A DNA stretch of 64,000 nt from Mytilus trossulus (GCF_036588685.1 NC_086378.1:33891578-33955577); one strand, 5' to 3'. Positions 44,521 to 60,571 are shown, counted from the first letter of the stretch. Notes: generated from the sequence alone by a model not told the origin. Numbers and translations: made by a program.

Positions 44521-44932
44521 ACCAACATTTTTCAAAAAGAATTTACATTTGTTGTACATCAATGTCAAACTTCTAAACAAAGCTATAAATCCCAACCCCA
44601 GCTATAACCACTTTCAAACTATTTCAATAGTATATGGTTACTTTTCTCTTCTTTCTATCTGTATAACAAATATACGTGTATTTCACTCATTCTGTAGCAT
44701 TTAATTTGTCTGTCAAAACTACAAAGCGTAAATACATAAATCATGAAGAACAAAACAGTGCTTTCATTCCAATTAATAGAGTTGATAAATTTACGATTTC
44801 TTTTGCTTTTCGAGAGAAAAAAAATATTGCGAGAATTATTTTACACGGAAACAAGAACATTACCTAATCTTAAACCACGCAAAAAAAACCTCTATAATTG
44901 AATATAACAGAATCTACAGATTTTGTGTGTAA

Positions 44933-44990
44933 AAGTCCGTGCATTTTGTTTTGAAATTTTCTCTCTTCATGTAGGCAAATGCACGGACTT
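44933..44990. repeat. 58-nt foldback (U8)
   Basis: B-type loop, perfect stem even in this indel-rich unit. Confidence 0.75.
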
Positions 44991-45088
44991 GATCTTTGAA
45001 CGTATTCATAAACCTTCAGAAATATAAATTCTCAAATAAATACAAGAGTAAGAGTAAGGAAGTTAATTAAAAAGAAAGCCAGATATTT

Positions 45089-45130
45089 AAAAAAAAAAAG
45101 GGGGGGGGGGGGGGTATAACGAGAGAGAGA
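45089..45130 (+). repeat. A11-G15-TATAAC-(GA)5 block (U8/U9)
   Basis: G run 45100-45114 (15), GA tract 10 nt. Confidence 0.93.
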
Positions 45131-45286
45131 AAATAGTTGCGGATCAGGATCAGGGAAAACAAGAAAAACGGTTGAAAAATTCATGAACATTAGAGAAAAG
45201 AATAGAAGTGGGAGCAAGCTTTGATTTCAAGATTTTGTTTAAAACGATGTACAACAAATCTAAGATTCTTTTTGAAAAATGTTGGT

Positions 45287-45302
45287 GGCCCTGAAAAGGG
45301 CC
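45287..45302 (-). terminator. H4 mRNA 3' stem-loop (U9)
   Basis: Canonical 16-nt histone stem-loop. Confidence 0.96.
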
Positions 45303-45328
45303 GTTGTTGATATTAGCTGGGTGGCTGT

Positions 45329-45646
<318 letters not shown>

Positions 45647-45694
45647 CTATTTGTGGTGATTAGTTAAATAATACTTTCCGTCTAACAGCGACTC

Positions 45695-45824
45695 TTTATA
45701 TATCACCAACGCGGCCGTAAAAGAAGTATCACACATTTTCAGTTAACTGTTGTCTGATTGGCTTACGTTGTTTTATTCCGGGAGGTAACTCTGTACTGCC
45801 TTAAACTGTGTACACTTTCAATCC
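45695..45824 (-). promoter_or_regulatory. H4 promoter (U9)
   Basis: TATA at 45695-45702; other boxes as in U1. Confidence 0.8.
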
Positions 45825-47226
45825 ACTTTTTCATTCTAGGTCTGAAAAATATAATAATTCATATCAGACAGTAAATTTTTAAGAAAAAACTATTATTTCA
45901 ATCGGAATAAAAATGACTGAAGGAGACAAAAAAAGTTCCAAAATGTTGAAAAGTTTTCATTTTAAGATAGAATAGTATGATAAATAAATGATAAATGAAA
46001 ATCACTTTAGACAGTCAAAATTATAAAGATAATTATTTGCTTTCTCTGAACAGACATTTTCATTCAATGACAATACACATTTCAACTTAATGGAATGGAA
46101 TTTAGTTGGGGAAAAAATAAACCTCACAGACATATCTAGGAATACTGGTTATCTATTTGTCTATTTGATGTATCCAGAAATTGGATACATCACAGGATTT
46201 TACATGCTTGCAGTTTTCTACCTGTCTTTCATAACTCAACATCATCTGTCAAAGCTGTGCTTGCCATCCATCAACGATCTGCTGCAGGTACTTCAGATCA
46301 TAAATGGGAGAATGTATGAATAAAACTGTTACTGTTATTACTATTAAAGATTTTTTTTTCTAGGTATTACAGTGAAGAAAAGAGATGCCCCTGACTGCGG
46401 GTAAAACTTCTTATGTGTGCATCTTCCTTTCAATTTTATTTTTAAACGCCATTCTATATTTATCCACAGTATGACGATGACAATTTCATCAGCCAATCCA
46501 ATAAAAATGTTAATGCGCACACATGTACTTACTATTCTGAAGACTTCTTTTAGCCAGAAAAGTTTATAATAAGTCTGAAAACCACTTTTTATCATATAAA
46601 AAAGCTTATAAGTGCAAGATATATGCTTACATGGACTTCCTACATTGAAATTTTGTGGGGACTACTTGGACCCGTACCGAAATTATATTAATTTAAATAG
46701 AAATTTCATGATTTTGTTAACTAGCAGCAAGACAAGACTCTAAAGTGGACAAAATATATTACTACATACATGATAAAAAAATTCTTTACAATTCTGACTG
46801 AAAAAGAGCTCTAAATTTTTGATAAAAGTACCCTGTAATATCAGCTTTTCTAAAAGAAATATTCAAATTAATGAATTATACAAGATATTTAAACTCTAAC
46901 TTAAAAAAAAAGGTTATATTTTGGCCAGTTGGTGGTTCTCTTTCTTTGGTCTAGACTACTGGTGTAAATAATACATCAAAAGAAGACAAGACAAAACAAG
47001 CGAAGAAAAGAAAAGAACAGAAGTACAGATAGAAACATTTATATGTTGATCTTTTTTTATATAATGTACTATTTAATATTCTACACACAAGGACATACAT
47101 GTACCATGATAAACAAACACCCCCCTTTTTTTTGTGATGAGACTTGTGTGTATATATATATCATAAAATTTATTTTTTGTCTATGTATTGCTTTGCATAT
47201 AGATGGATTCAACAAGAAGAAATAAA

Positions 47227-47241
47227 AGAGAGAGAGAGAGA
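47227..47241 (+). repeat. GA tract beyond H3 (U9)
   Basis: 15 nt. Confidence 0.93.
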
Positions 47242-47318
47242 TGGGGAAAAGAGGGGTTCGGCTATGTTTCTAATTTTCATGTACAACAATTTATAGATTC
47301 TTTTTGAAAAATATTGGT

Positions 47319-47334
47319 GGCCCTGAAAAGGGCC
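47319..47334 (-). terminator. H3 mRNA 3' stem-loop (U9)
   Basis: Canonical 16-nt histone stem-loop. Confidence 0.96.
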
Positions 47335-47363
47335 GTTATGTTTTGGTGAAAAAATCACACTTC

Positions 47364-47969
<606 letters not shown>

Positions 47970-49011
47970 ATTTTTTACTGAAAAACTGCTCAACCCAAGC
48001 TGACAGTAAAAATGCCCCCTTTTTTCATTCATAATTACAGTTTCTGATCATCCCTCATAGCTCAACAATAGTAAATTAGTGTCACGGTTTCAATATGATA
48101 AATCTGAAGAAGAAAAATAATAATAATGAAAAAAGGTCAAAATACATGCAGAAACATTAAGGAAAGGAACGAAAAATAAAAACAGGAAAAAATAAAAATA
48201 AAATGCAGTTATAACACAAACAAAGCGAAATAAAAATAAAAAAACAGAAACAAATGGAATTACACATTCCCGACATGACATTGTGCGGATCGGCTGAGTT
48301 TCTTTATTGTTGTATTATGTCATATTTATGTATATTTAATATAAAAAAAGAAGATGTGGTATGATTTTCATTTGGGCTGGGCACATTTGTCACATTGTCT
48401 GATTGTCGGTGTGCTTACATCAATTCCACATCTTTAATACACAAACAATAACTAAATAAAGACAGAAAGACAGAGAGAGAGATGCTGAAAAAAATGGAAA
48501 AAGGAAAAGAATGGAAAGTACATATCATATATAAAAGTGTTGACGAAAGAGATAATGTTAACAAAAACTATAAATAATTATAATAATAAAAAAAAACCAC
48601 ACACCTTCTCAGATGAATCTAAGCATGCTCGCATCAATAACCAAGAGAGAGAAAGAAGAGAGCAGACTAGTATTAAATATAAATACTATCAGTGGTTTTT
48701 TTTCCCCCCGACAAACATTATATGATTTAACTGAGCTACTTGTGGGTTCAAAGAGTCAGAAAGTACGACAATAAATGTTCTGATGAAGAAGACTGAAAAA
48801 GTTACTAGACTTAGTGTTATGCTATAAGAACTGTACTTAAATGGGATGCGTTAGAGAGAGAAGAAAAGAAGAATCACGGAAGAAGGGACATTTATATTTT
48901 AGACATTTTTTATTTGTTATGTAGTAGAATATATTTTTTTCAATTATGTATGGGGAATAAAGTATTACTAAGATGTACAACAATTTTAGACTCTTTTTGA
49001 AAAATATTGGT

Positions 49012-49027
49012 GGCCCTGAAAAGGGCC
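49012..49027 (-). terminator. H2A mRNA 3' stem-loop (U9)
   Basis: Canonical 16-nt histone stem-loop. Confidence 0.96.
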
Positions 49028-49060
49028 GTTGTTAAGTGAGTAATCCGATATATCCACTTT

Positions 49061-49444
<384 letters not shown>

Positions 49445-49499
49445 CTATTTGGTTGATCGACACTGAGTAAAGTGATACAATTTTTCTTCAAAATTTAGC

Positions 49500-49662
49500 T
49501 TATATACCCACTAAACGGATTGAACGATGTTTTTATTATACACCAATCAGAACGAAGCTCTCTGCGAGCAGTTAGGCTACCGAACATTCAACATGTTATG
49601 GGTGCTCTCTCCGAGGTTCGCGTTTAATAAAATCTTTCAATCCGTTTTGCCCAGTATATAAA
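49500..49662. promoter_or_regulatory. Divergent H2A/H2B promoter (U9)
   Basis: B-type double-TATA promoter. Confidence 0.85.
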
Positions 49663-49714
49663 CAAATTGAAAATAATTTTTCACCATTACTTATTTGATT
49701 ATCAAACCAGTAAC

Positions 49715-50089
49715 ATGCCACCCAAAGTAGGAACTAAAGGAGCCAAGAAGGCCGTCACCAAGGCAAAGACTGCCAGACCCGGCGGTGATAAGAAAAGGAG
49801 GAGGAAGAGACGTGAATCCTATGCTATCTACATCTACAAAGTCTTGAGACAAGTTCACCCCGACACCGGAGTGTCCTCAAAGGCAATGTCCATCATGAAC
49901 AGCTTCGTCAACGATATCTTCGAGAGAATCGCAGCAGAGGCTTCCCGATTGGCACACTACAACAAAAGATCTACCATCACATCCCGGGAGATCCAGACCG
50001 CTGTCCGTCTTCTCTTACCCGGAGAATTGGCCAAGCACGCTGTCAGTGAAGGTACCAAAGCCGTCACTAAATACACCAGCAGCAAGTAA
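49715..50089 (+). CDS. H2B: Histone H2B (U9)
   Basis: Intact 124-residue H2B, B-type. Last H2B of the direct array. Confidence 0.98.
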   Translation: MPPKVGTKGAKKAVTKAKTARPGGDKKRRRKRRESYAIYIYKVLRQVHPDTGVSSKAMSIMNSFVNDIFERIAAEASRLAHYNKRSTITSREIQTAVRLLLPGELAKHAVSEGTKAVTKYTSSK

Positions 50090-50117
50090 ACAGTCTGAAG
50101 TTTATAACTTCACAAAC

Positions 50118-50133
50118 GGCCCTTTTCAGGGCC
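50118..50133 (+). terminator. H2B mRNA 3' stem-loop (U9)
   Basis: Canonical stem-loop, with the extra 7-bp hairpin just upstream. Confidence 0.96.
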
Positions 50134-50545
50134 ACCAACATTTTTCAAAAAGAATTTACATTTGTTGTACATCAATGTCAAACTTCTAAACAAAGCTATA
50201 AATCCCAACCCCAGCTATAACCACTTTCAAACTATTTCAATAGTATATGGTTACTTTTCTCTTCTTTCTATCTGTATAACAAATATACGTGTATTTCACT
50301 CATTCTGTAGCATTTAATTTGTCTGTCAAAACTACAAAGCGTAAATACATAAATCATGAAGAACAAAACAGTGCTTTCATTCCAATTAATAGAGTTGATA
50401 AATTTACGATTTCTTTTGCTTTTCGAGAGAAAAAAAATATTGCGAGAATTATTTTACACGGAAACAAGAACATTACCTAATCTTAAACCACGCAAAAAAA
50501 ACCTCTATAATTGAATATAACAGAATCTACAGATTTTGTGTGTAA

Positions 50546-50603
50546 AAGTCCGTGCATTTTGTTTTGAAATTTTCTCTCTTCATGTAGGCAAATGCACGGA
50601 CTT
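50546..50603. repeat. 58-nt foldback (U9)
   Basis: B-type loop, perfect stem. Confidence 0.75.
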
Positions 50604-50701
50604 GATCTTTGAACGTATTCATAAACCTTCAGAAATATAAATTCTCAAATAAATACAAGAGTAAGAGTAAGGAAGTTAATTAAAAAGAAAGCCAGATATT
50701 T

Positions 50702-50743
50702 AAAAAAAAAAAGGGGGGGGGGGGGGGTATAACGAGAGAGAGA
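50702..50743 (+). repeat. A11-G15-TATAAC-(GA)5 block (U9/U10)
   Basis: G run 50713-50727 (15), GA tract 10 nt. Confidence 0.93.
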
Positions 50744-50899
50744 AAATAGTTGCGGATCAGGATCAGGGAAAACAAGAAAAACGGTTGAAAAATTCATGAA
50801 CATTAGAGAAAAGAATAGAAGTGGGAGCAAGCTTTGATTTCAAGATTTTGTTTAAAACGATGTACAACAAATCTAAGATTCTTTTTGAAAAATGTTGGT

Positions 50900-50915
50900 G
50901 GCCCTGAAAAGGGCC
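50900..50915 (-). terminator. H4 mRNA 3' stem-loop (U10)
   Basis: Canonical 16-nt histone stem-loop. Confidence 0.96.
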
Positions 50916-50941
50916 GTTGTTGATATTAGCTGGGTGGCTGT

Positions 50942-51259
<318 letters not shown>

Positions 51260-51307
51260 CTATTTGTGGTGATTAGTTAAATAATACTTTCCGTCTAACA
51301 GCGACTC

Positions 51308-51437
51308 TTTATATATCACCAACGCGGCCGTAAAAGAAGTATCACACATTTTCAGTTAACTGTTGTCTGATTGGCTTACGTTGTTTTATTCCGGGAGGTA
51401 ACTCTGTACTGCCTTAAACTGTGTACACTTTCAATCC
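51308..51437 (-). promoter_or_regulatory. H4 promoter (U10)
   Basis: TATA at 51308-51315; other boxes as in U1. Confidence 0.8.
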
Positions 51438-52580
51438 ACTTTTTCATTCTAGGTCTGAAAAATATAATAATTCATATCAGACAGTAAATTTTTAAGAAAA
51501 AACTATTATTTCAATCGGAATAAAAAATGACTGAAGGAGACAAAAAAAGTTCCAAAATGTTGAAAAGTTTTCATTTTAAGATAGAATAGTATGATAAATA
51601 AATGATAAATGAAAATCACTTTAGACAGTCAAAATTATAAAGATAATTATTTGCTTTCTCTGAACAGACATTTTCATTCAATGACAATACACATTTCAAC
51701 TTAATGGAATGGAATTTAGTTGGGGAAAAAATAAACCTCACAGACATATCTAGGAATACTGGTTATCTATTTGTCTATTTGATGTATCCAGAAATTGGAT
51801 ACATCACAGGATTTTACATGCTTGCAGTTTTCTACCTGTCTTTCATAACTCAACATCATCTGTCAAAGCTGTGCTTGCCATCCATCAACGATCTGCTGCA
51901 GGTACTTCAGATCATAAATGGGAGAATGTATGAATAAAACTGTTACTGTTATTACTATTAAAGATTTTTTTTTCTAGGTATTACAGTGAAGAAAAGAGAT
52001 GCCCCTGACTGCGGGTAAAACTTCTTATGTGTGCATCTTCCTTTCAATTTTATTTTTAAAACGCCATTCTATATTTATCCACAGTATGACGATGACAATT
52101 TCATCAGCCAATCCAATAAAAATGTTAATGCGCACACATGTACTTACTATTCTGAAGACTTCTTTTAGCCAGAAAAGTTTATAATAAGTCTGAAAACCAC
52201 TTTTTATCATATAAAAAAGCTTATAAGTGCAAGATATATGCTTACATGGACTTCCTACATTGAAATTTTGTGGGGACTACTTGGACCCGTACCGAAATTA
52301 TATTAATTTAAATAGAAATTTCATGATTTTGTTAACTAGCAGCAAGACAAGACTCTAAAGTGGACAAAATATATTACTACATACATGATAAAAAAATTCT
52401 TTACAATTCTGACTGAAAAAGAGCTCTAAATTTTTGATAAAAGTACCCTGTAATATCAGCTTTTCTAAAAGAAATATTCAAATTAATGAATTATACAAGA
52501 TATTTAAACTCTAACTTAAAAAAAAAGGTTATATTTTGGCCAGTTGGTGGTTCTCTTTCTTTGGTCTAGACTACTGGTGT

Positions 52581-52680
52581 NNNNNNNNNNNNNNNNNNNN
52601 NNNNNNNNNNNNNNNNNNNNNNNNNNNNNNNNNNNNNNNNNNNNNNNNNNNNNNNNNNNNNNNNNNNNNNNNNNNNNNNN
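52581..52680. other. Assembly gap 2 (100 N) at the orientation switch
   Basis: Exactly 100 N. The left flank ends at about U1 position 1893 and the right flank enters at about 1719 on the opposite strand. The inversion junction itself is therefore not sequenced. Confidence 0.98.
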
Positions 52681-53647
52681 TTGTAAAGAAGTTTTTTATC
52701 ATGTATGTAGTAATATATTTTGTCCACTTAGAGTCTTGTCTTGCTGCTAGTTAACAAAATCATGAAATTTCTATTTAAATTAATATAATTTCGGTACGGG
52801 TCCAAGTAGTCCCCACAAAATTTCAATGTAGGAAGTCCATGTAAGCATATATCTTGCACTTATAAGCTTTTTTATATGATATAAAGTGGTTTCAGACTTA
52901 TTATAAACTTTTCTGGCTAAAAGAAGTCTTCAGAATAGTAAGTACATGTGTGCGCATTAACATTTTTATTGGATTGGCTGATGAAATTGTCATCGTCATA
53001 CTGTGGATAAATATAGAATAGGCGTTTAAAAATAAAATTGAAAGGAAGATGCACACATAAGAAGTTTTACCCGCAGTCAGGGGCATCTCTTTTCTTCACT
53101 GTAATACCTAGAAAAAAAAATCTTTAATAGTAATAACAGTAACAGTTTTATTCATACATTCTCCCATTTATGATCTGAAGTACCTGCAGCAGATCGTTGA
53201 TGGATGGCAAGCACAGCTTTGACAGATGATGTTGAGTTATGAAAGACAGGTAGAAAACTGCAAGCATGTAAAATCCTGTGATGTATCCAATTTCTGGATA
53301 CATCAAATAGACAAATAGATAACCAGTATTCCTAGATATGTCTGTGAGGTTTATTTTTTCCCCAACTAAATTCCATTCCATTAAGTTGAAATGTGTATTG
53401 TCATTGAATGAAAATGTCTGTTCAGAGAAAGCAAATAATTATCTTTATAATTTTGACTGTCTAAAGTGATTTTCATTTATCATTTATTTATCATACTATT
53501 CTATCTTAAAATGAAAACTTTTCAACATTTTGGAACTTTTTTTGTCTCCTTCAGTCATTTTTATTCCGATTGAAATAATAGTTTTTTCTTAAAAATTTAC
53601 TGTCTGATATGAATTATTATATTTTTCAGACCTAGAATGAAAAAGTG
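52681..53647. other. H4-H3 spacer, inverted (R1)
   Basis: Reverse complement of the spacer seen in U10. It differs from the R2 copy (58290-59252) by several 1-2 nt changes close to the gap, for example near 52690, 52728, 52884 and 53021. No gene seen. Confidence 0.8.
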
Positions 53648-53776
53648 GATTGAAAGTGTACACAGTTTAAGGCAGTACAGAGTTACCTCCCGGAATAAAA
53701 CAACGTAAGCCAATCAGACAACAGTTAACTGAAAATGTGTGATACTTCTTTTACGGCCGCGTTGGTGATATATAAA
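53648..53776 (+). promoter_or_regulatory. H4 promoter (R1)
   Basis: GGATTGAAA at 53648-53656, CCTCCCGG, CCAAT, then TATATAAA at 53769-53776. One base shorter overall than other copies. Confidence 0.78.
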
Positions 53777-53824
53777 GAGTCGCTGTTAGACGGAAAGTAT
53801 TATTTAACTAATCACCACAAATAG

Positions 53825-54140
<316 letters not shown>

Positions 54141-54166
54141 ACAGCCACCCAGCTAATATCAACAAC

Positions 54167-54182
54167 GGCCCTTTTCAGGGCC
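54167..54182 (+). terminator. H4 mRNA 3' stem-loop (R1)
   Basis: Canonical stem-loop, intact behind the broken H4. Confidence 0.95.
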
Positions 54183-54338
54183 ACCAACATTTTTCAAAAA
54201 GAATCTTAGATTTGTTGTACATCGTTTTAAACAAAATCTTGAAATCAAAGCTTGCTCCCACTTCTATTCTTTTCTCTAATGTTCATGAATTTTTCAACCG
54301 TTTTTCTTGTTTTCCCTGATCCTGATCCGCAACTATTT

Positions 54339-54379
54339 TCTCTCTCTCGTTATACCCCCCCCCCCCCCCTTTTTTTTTT
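54339..54379 (-). repeat. Same block, inverted (R1/R2)
   Basis: TC tract 10 nt, C run 54355-54369 (15), T run of 10. Confidence 0.93.
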
Positions 54380-54477
54380 AAATATCTGGCTTTCTTTTTA
54401 ATTAACTTCCTTACTCTTACTCTTGTATTTATTTGAGAATTTATATTTCTGAAGGTTTATGAATACGTTCAAAGATC

Positions 54478-54535
54478 AAGTCCGTGCATTTGCCTACATG
54501 AAGAGAGAAAATTTCAAAACAAAATGCACGGACTT
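54478..54535. repeat. 58-nt foldback (R1/R2)
   Basis: Reverse-complement copy, B-type loop, perfect stem despite the dense indels around it. Confidence 0.75.
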
Positions 54536-54946
54536 TTACACACAAAATCTGTAGATTCTGTTATATTCAATTATAGAGGTTTTTTTTGCGTGGTTTAAGA
54601 TTAGGTAATGTTCTTGTTTCCGTGTAAATAATTCTCGCAATATTTTTTTTCTCTCGAAAAGCAAAAGAAATCGTAAATTTATCAACTCTATTAATTGGAA
54701 TGAAAGCACTGTTTTGTTCTTCATGATTTATGTATTTACGCTTTGTAGTTTTGACAGACAAATTAAATGCTACAGAATGAGTGAAATACACGTATATTTG
54801 TTATACAGATAGAAAGAAGAGAAAAGTAACCATATACTATTGAAATAGTTTGAAAGTGGTTATAGCTGGGGTTGGGATTTATAGCTTTGTTTAGAAGTTT
54901 GACATTGATGTACAACAAATGTAAATTCTTTTTGAAAAATGTTGGT

Positions 54947-54962
54947 GGCCCTGAAAAGGGCC
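54947..54962 (-). terminator. H2B mRNA 3' stem-loop (R2)
   Basis: Canonical stem-loop, intact behind the broken H2B. Confidence 0.95.
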
Positions 54963-54990
54963 GTTTGTGAAGTTATAAACTTCAGACTGT

Positions 54991-55363
54991 TTACTTGCTG
55001 CTGGTGTATTAGTGACGGCTTTGGTACCTTCACTGACAGCGTGCTTGGCCAATTCTCCGGGTAAGAGAAGACGGACAGCGGTCTGGATCTCCCGGGATGT
55101 GATGGTAGATCTTTTGTTGTAGTGTGCCAATCGGGAAGCCTCTGCTGCGATTCTCTCGAAGATATCGTTGACGAAGCTGTTCATGATGGACATTGCCTTT
55201 GAGGACACTCCGGTGTCGGGGTGAACTTGTCTCAAGACTTTGTAGATGTAGATAGCATAGGATTCACGTCTCTTCCTCCTCCTTTTCTTATCACCGCCGG
55301 TCTGGCAGTCTTTGCCTTGGTGACGGCCTTCTTGGCTCCTTTAGTTCCTACTTTGGGTGGCAT
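54991..55363 (-). pseudogene. H2B: Histone H2B, two 1-nt deletions (R2)
   Basis: 373 nt instead of 375. A base is missing near 55298 (in CCCGG coding Pro-Gly of the N-tail) and another near 55010 (TTT to TT near the stop). From MPPK the frame would end after 43 residues. B-type codons otherwise. The 5' leader also has two changes (near 55374-55386). Probable sequencing error or recent decay. Confidence 0.85.
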
Positions 55364-55416
55364 GTTACTGGTTTGTATAATCAAGTAAGTAATGGTGAAA
55401 AATTATTTTCAATTTG

Positions 55417-55579
55417 TTTATATACTGGGCAAAACGGATTGAAAGATTTTATTAAACGCGAACCTCGGAGAGAGCACCCATAACATGTTGAATGTTCGGT
55501 AGCCTAACTGCTCGCAGAGAGCTTCGTTCTGATGGTGTATAATAAAAACATCGTTCAAATCCGTTTAGTGGGTATATAA
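55417..55579. promoter_or_regulatory. Divergent H2A/H2B promoter (R2)
   Basis: Both TATA boxes are present (55417-55424 for H2B, 55573-55579 for H2A). The CCAAT box has lost one base (reads GATGG on the plus strand instead of GATTGG), and one extra A lies beside the H2A-side CAATCCG. Consistent with the error pattern of this unit. Confidence 0.8.
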
Positions 55580-55584
55580 GCTAA

Positions 55585-56043
<459 letters not shown>

Positions 56044-56050
56044 TAACAAC

Positions 56051-56066
56051 GGCCCTTTTCAGGGCC
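56051..56066 (+). terminator. H2A mRNA 3' stem-loop (R2)
   Basis: Canonical stem-loop, intact behind the broken H2A. Confidence 0.95.
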
Positions 56067-57105
56067 ACCAATATTTTTCAAAAAGAGTCTAAAATTGTTG
56101 TACATCTTAGTAATACTTTATTCCCCATACATAATTGAAAAAATATATCTACTACATAACAAATAAAAAATGTCTAAAATATAAATGTCCCTTCTTCCGT
56201 GATTCTTCTTTTCTTCTCTCTCTAACGCATCCCATTTAAGTACAGTTCTTATAGCATAACACTAAGTCTAGTAACTTTTTCAGTCTTCTTCATCAGAACA
56301 TTTATTGTCGTACTTTCTGACTCTTTGAACCCACAAGTAGCTCAGTTAAATCATATAATGTTTGTCGGGGGAAAAAAAAACCACTGATAGTATTTATATT
56401 TAATACTAGTCTGCTCTCTTCTTTCTCTCTCTTGGTTATTGATGCGAGCATGCTTAGATTCATCTGAGAAGGTGTGTGGTTTTTTTTTATTATTATAATT
56501 ATTTATAGTTTTTGTTAACATTATCTCTTTCGTCAACACTTTTATATATGATATGTACTTTCCATTCTTTTCCTTTTTCCATTTTTTTCAGCATCTCTCT
56601 CTCTGTCTTTCTGTCTTTATTTAGTTATTGTTTGTGTATTAAAGATGTGGAATTGATGTAAGCACACCGACAATCAGACAATGTGACAAATGTGCCCAGC
56701 CCAAATGAAAATCATACCACATCTTCTTTTTTATATTAAATATACATAAATATGACATAATACAACAATAAAGAAACTCAGCCGATCCGCACAATGTCAT
56801 GTCGGGAATGTGTAATTCCATTTGTTTCTGTTTTTTTATTTTATTTCGCTTTGTTTGTGTTATAACTGCATTTTATTTTATTTTTTCCTGTTTTTATTTT
56901 TCGTTCCTTTCCTTAATGTTTCTGCATGTATTTTGACCTTTTTTCATTATTATTATTTTTCTTCTTCAGATTTATCATATTGAAAACCGTGACACTAATT
57001 TACTATTGTTGAGCTATGAGGGATGATCAGAAACTGTAATTATGAATGAAAAAAGGGGGCATTTTTACTGTCAGCTTGGGTTGAGCAGTTTTTTCAGTAA
57101 AAAAT

Positions 57106-57724
<619 letters not shown>

Positions 57725-57745
57725 TTTTTTCACCAAAACATAACT

Positions 57746-57761
57746 GGCCCTTTTCAGGGCC
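57746..57761 (+). terminator. H3 mRNA 3' stem-loop (R2)
   Basis: Stem and loop intact; the 5' flank has one extra T (AACT before GGCCC instead of AAC). Confidence 0.94.
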
Positions 57762-57837
57762 ACCAATATTTTCAAAAAGAATCTATAAATTGTTGTACAT
57801 GAAAATTAGAAACATAGCCGAACCCCTCTTTTCCCCA

Positions 57838-57852
57838 TCTCTCTCTCTCTCT
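57838..57852 (-). repeat. GA tract beyond H3, inverted (R2)
   Basis: 15 nt, read as TC on the plus strand. Confidence 0.93.
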
Positions 57853-59252
57853 TTTATTTCTTCTTGTTGAATCCATCTATATGCAAAGCAATACATAGAC
57901 AAAAAATAAATTTTATGATATATATATACACACAAGTCTCATCACAAAAAAAAAGGGGGGTGTTTGTTTATCATGGTACATGTATGTCCTTGTGTGTAGA
58001 ATATTAAATAGTACATTATATAAAAAAAGATCAACATATAAATGTTTCTATCTGTACTTCTGTTCTTTTCTTTTCTTCGCTTGTTTTGTCTTGTCTTCTT
58101 TTGATGTATTATTTACACCAGTAGTCTAGACCAAAGAAAGAGAACCCACCAACTGGCCAAAATATAACCTTTTTTTTTTAAGTTAGAGTTTAAATATCTT
58201 GTATAATTCATTAATTTGAATATTTCTTTTAGAAAGCTGATATTACAGGGTACTTTTATCAAAAATTTAGAGCTCTTTTTCAGTCAGAATTGTAAAGAAT
58301 TTTTTTATCATGTATGTAGTAATATATTTTGTCCACTTTAGAGTCTTGTCTTGCTGCTAGTTAACAAAATCATGAAATTTCTATTTAAATTAATATAATT
58401 TCGGTACGGGTCCAAGTAGTCCCCACAAAATTTCAATGTAGGAAGTCCATGTAAGCATATATCTTGCACTTATAAGCTTTTTTATATGATAAAAAGTGGT
58501 TTTCAGACTTATTATAAACTTTTCTGGCTAAAAGAAGTCTTCAGAATAGTAAGTACATGTGTGCGCATTAACATTTTTATTGGATTGGCTGATGAAATTG
58601 TCATCGTCATACTGTGATAAATATAGAATGCGTTTAAAAATAAAATTGAAAGGAAGATGCACACATAAGAAGTTTTACCCGCAGTCAGGGGCATCTCTTT
58701 TCTTCACTGTAATACCTAGAAAAAAAAAATCTTTAATAGTAATAACAGTAACAGTTTTATTCATACATTCTCCCATTTATGATCTGAAGTACCTGCAGCA
58801 GATCGTTGATGGATGGCAAGCACAGCTTGACAGATGATGTTGAGTTATGAAAGACAGTAGAAAACTGCAAGCATGTAAAATCTGTGATGTATCCAATTTC
58901 TGGATACATCAAATAGACAAATAGATAACCAGTATTCCTAGATATGTCTGTGAGGTTTATTTTTTCCCCAACTAAATTCCATTCCATTAAGTTGAAATGT
59001 GTATTGTCATTGAATGAAAATGTCTGTTCAGAGAAAGCAAATAATTATCTTTATAATTTTGACTGTCTAAAGTGATTTTCATTTATCATTTATTTATCAT
59101 ACTATTCTATCTTAAAATGAAAACTTTTCAACATTTTGGAACTTTTTTTGTCTCCTTCAGTCATTTTTATTCCGATTGAAATAATAGTTTTTTCTTAAAA
59201 ATTTACTGTCTGATATGAATTATTATATTTTTCAGACCTAGAATGAAAAAGT

Positions 59253-59382
59253 GGATTGAAAGTGTACACAGTTTAAGGCAGTACAGAGTTACCTCCCGGA
59301 ATAAAACAACGTAAGCCAATCAGACAACAGTTAACTGAAAATGTGTGATACTTCTTTTACGGCCGCGTTGGTGATATATAAA
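59253..59382 (+). promoter_or_regulatory. H4 promoter (R2)
   Basis: GGATTGAAA at 59253-59261 through TATATAAA at 59375-59382, normal spacing. Confidence 0.8.
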
Positions 59383-59430
59383 GAGTCGCTGTTAGACGGA
59401 AAGTATTATTTAACTAATCACCACAAATAG

Positions 59431-59748
<318 letters not shown>

Positions 59749-59774
59749 ACAGCCACCCAGCTAATATCAACAAC

Positions 59775-59790
59775 GGCCCTTTTCAGGGCC
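59775..59790 (+). terminator. H4 mRNA 3' stem-loop (R2)
   Basis: Canonical 16-nt histone stem-loop. Confidence 0.96.
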
Positions 59791-59946
59791 ACCAACATTT
59801 TTCAAAAAGAATCTTAGATTTGTTGTACATCGTTTTAAACAAAATCTTGAAATCAAAGCTTGCTCCCACTTCTATTCTTTTCTCTAATGTTCATGAATTT
59901 TTCAACCGTTTTTCTTGTTTTCCCTGATCCTGATCCGCAACTATTT

Positions 59947-59987
59947 TCTCTCTCTCGTTATACCCCCCCCCCCCCCCTTTTTTTTTT
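59947..59987 (-). repeat. Same block, inverted (R2/R3)
   Basis: TC tract 10 nt, C run 59963-59977 (15), T run of 10. Confidence 0.93.
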
Positions 59988-60085
59988 AAATATCTGGCTT
60001 TCTTTTTAATTAACTTCCTTACTCTTACTCTTGTATTTATTTGAGAATTTATATTTCTGAAGGTTTATGAATACGTTCAAAGATC

Positions 60086-60143
60086 AAGTCCGTGCATTTG
60101 CCTACATGAAGAGAGAAAATTTCAAAACAAAATGCACGGACTT
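60086..60143. repeat. 58-nt foldback (R2/R3)
   Basis: Reverse-complement copy, B-type loop, perfect stem. Confidence 0.75.
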
Positions 60144-60555
60144 TTACACACAAAATCTGTAGATTCTGTTATATTCAATTATAGAGGTTTTTTTTGCGTG
60201 GTTTAAGATTAGGTAATGTTCTTGTTTCCGTGTAAAATAATTCTCGCAATATTTTTTTTCTCTCGAAAAGCAAAAGAAATCGTAAATTTATCAACTCTAT
60301 TAATTGGAATGAAAGCACTGTTTTGTTCTTCATGATTTATGTATTTACGCTTTGTAGTTTTGACAGACAAATTAAATGCTACAGAATGAGTGAAATACAC
60401 GTATATTTGTTATACAGATAGAAAGAAGAGAAAAGTAACCATATACTATTGAAATAGTTTGAAAGTGGTTATAGCTGGGGTTGGGATTTATAGCTTTGTT
60501 TAGAAGTTTGACATTGATGTACAACAAATGTAAATTCTTTTTGAAAAATGTTGGT

Positions 60556-60571
60556 GGCCCTGAAAAGGGCC
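60556..60571 (-). terminator. H2B mRNA 3' stem-loop (R3)
   Basis: Canonical stem-loop behind the frameshifted H2B. Confidence 0.95.
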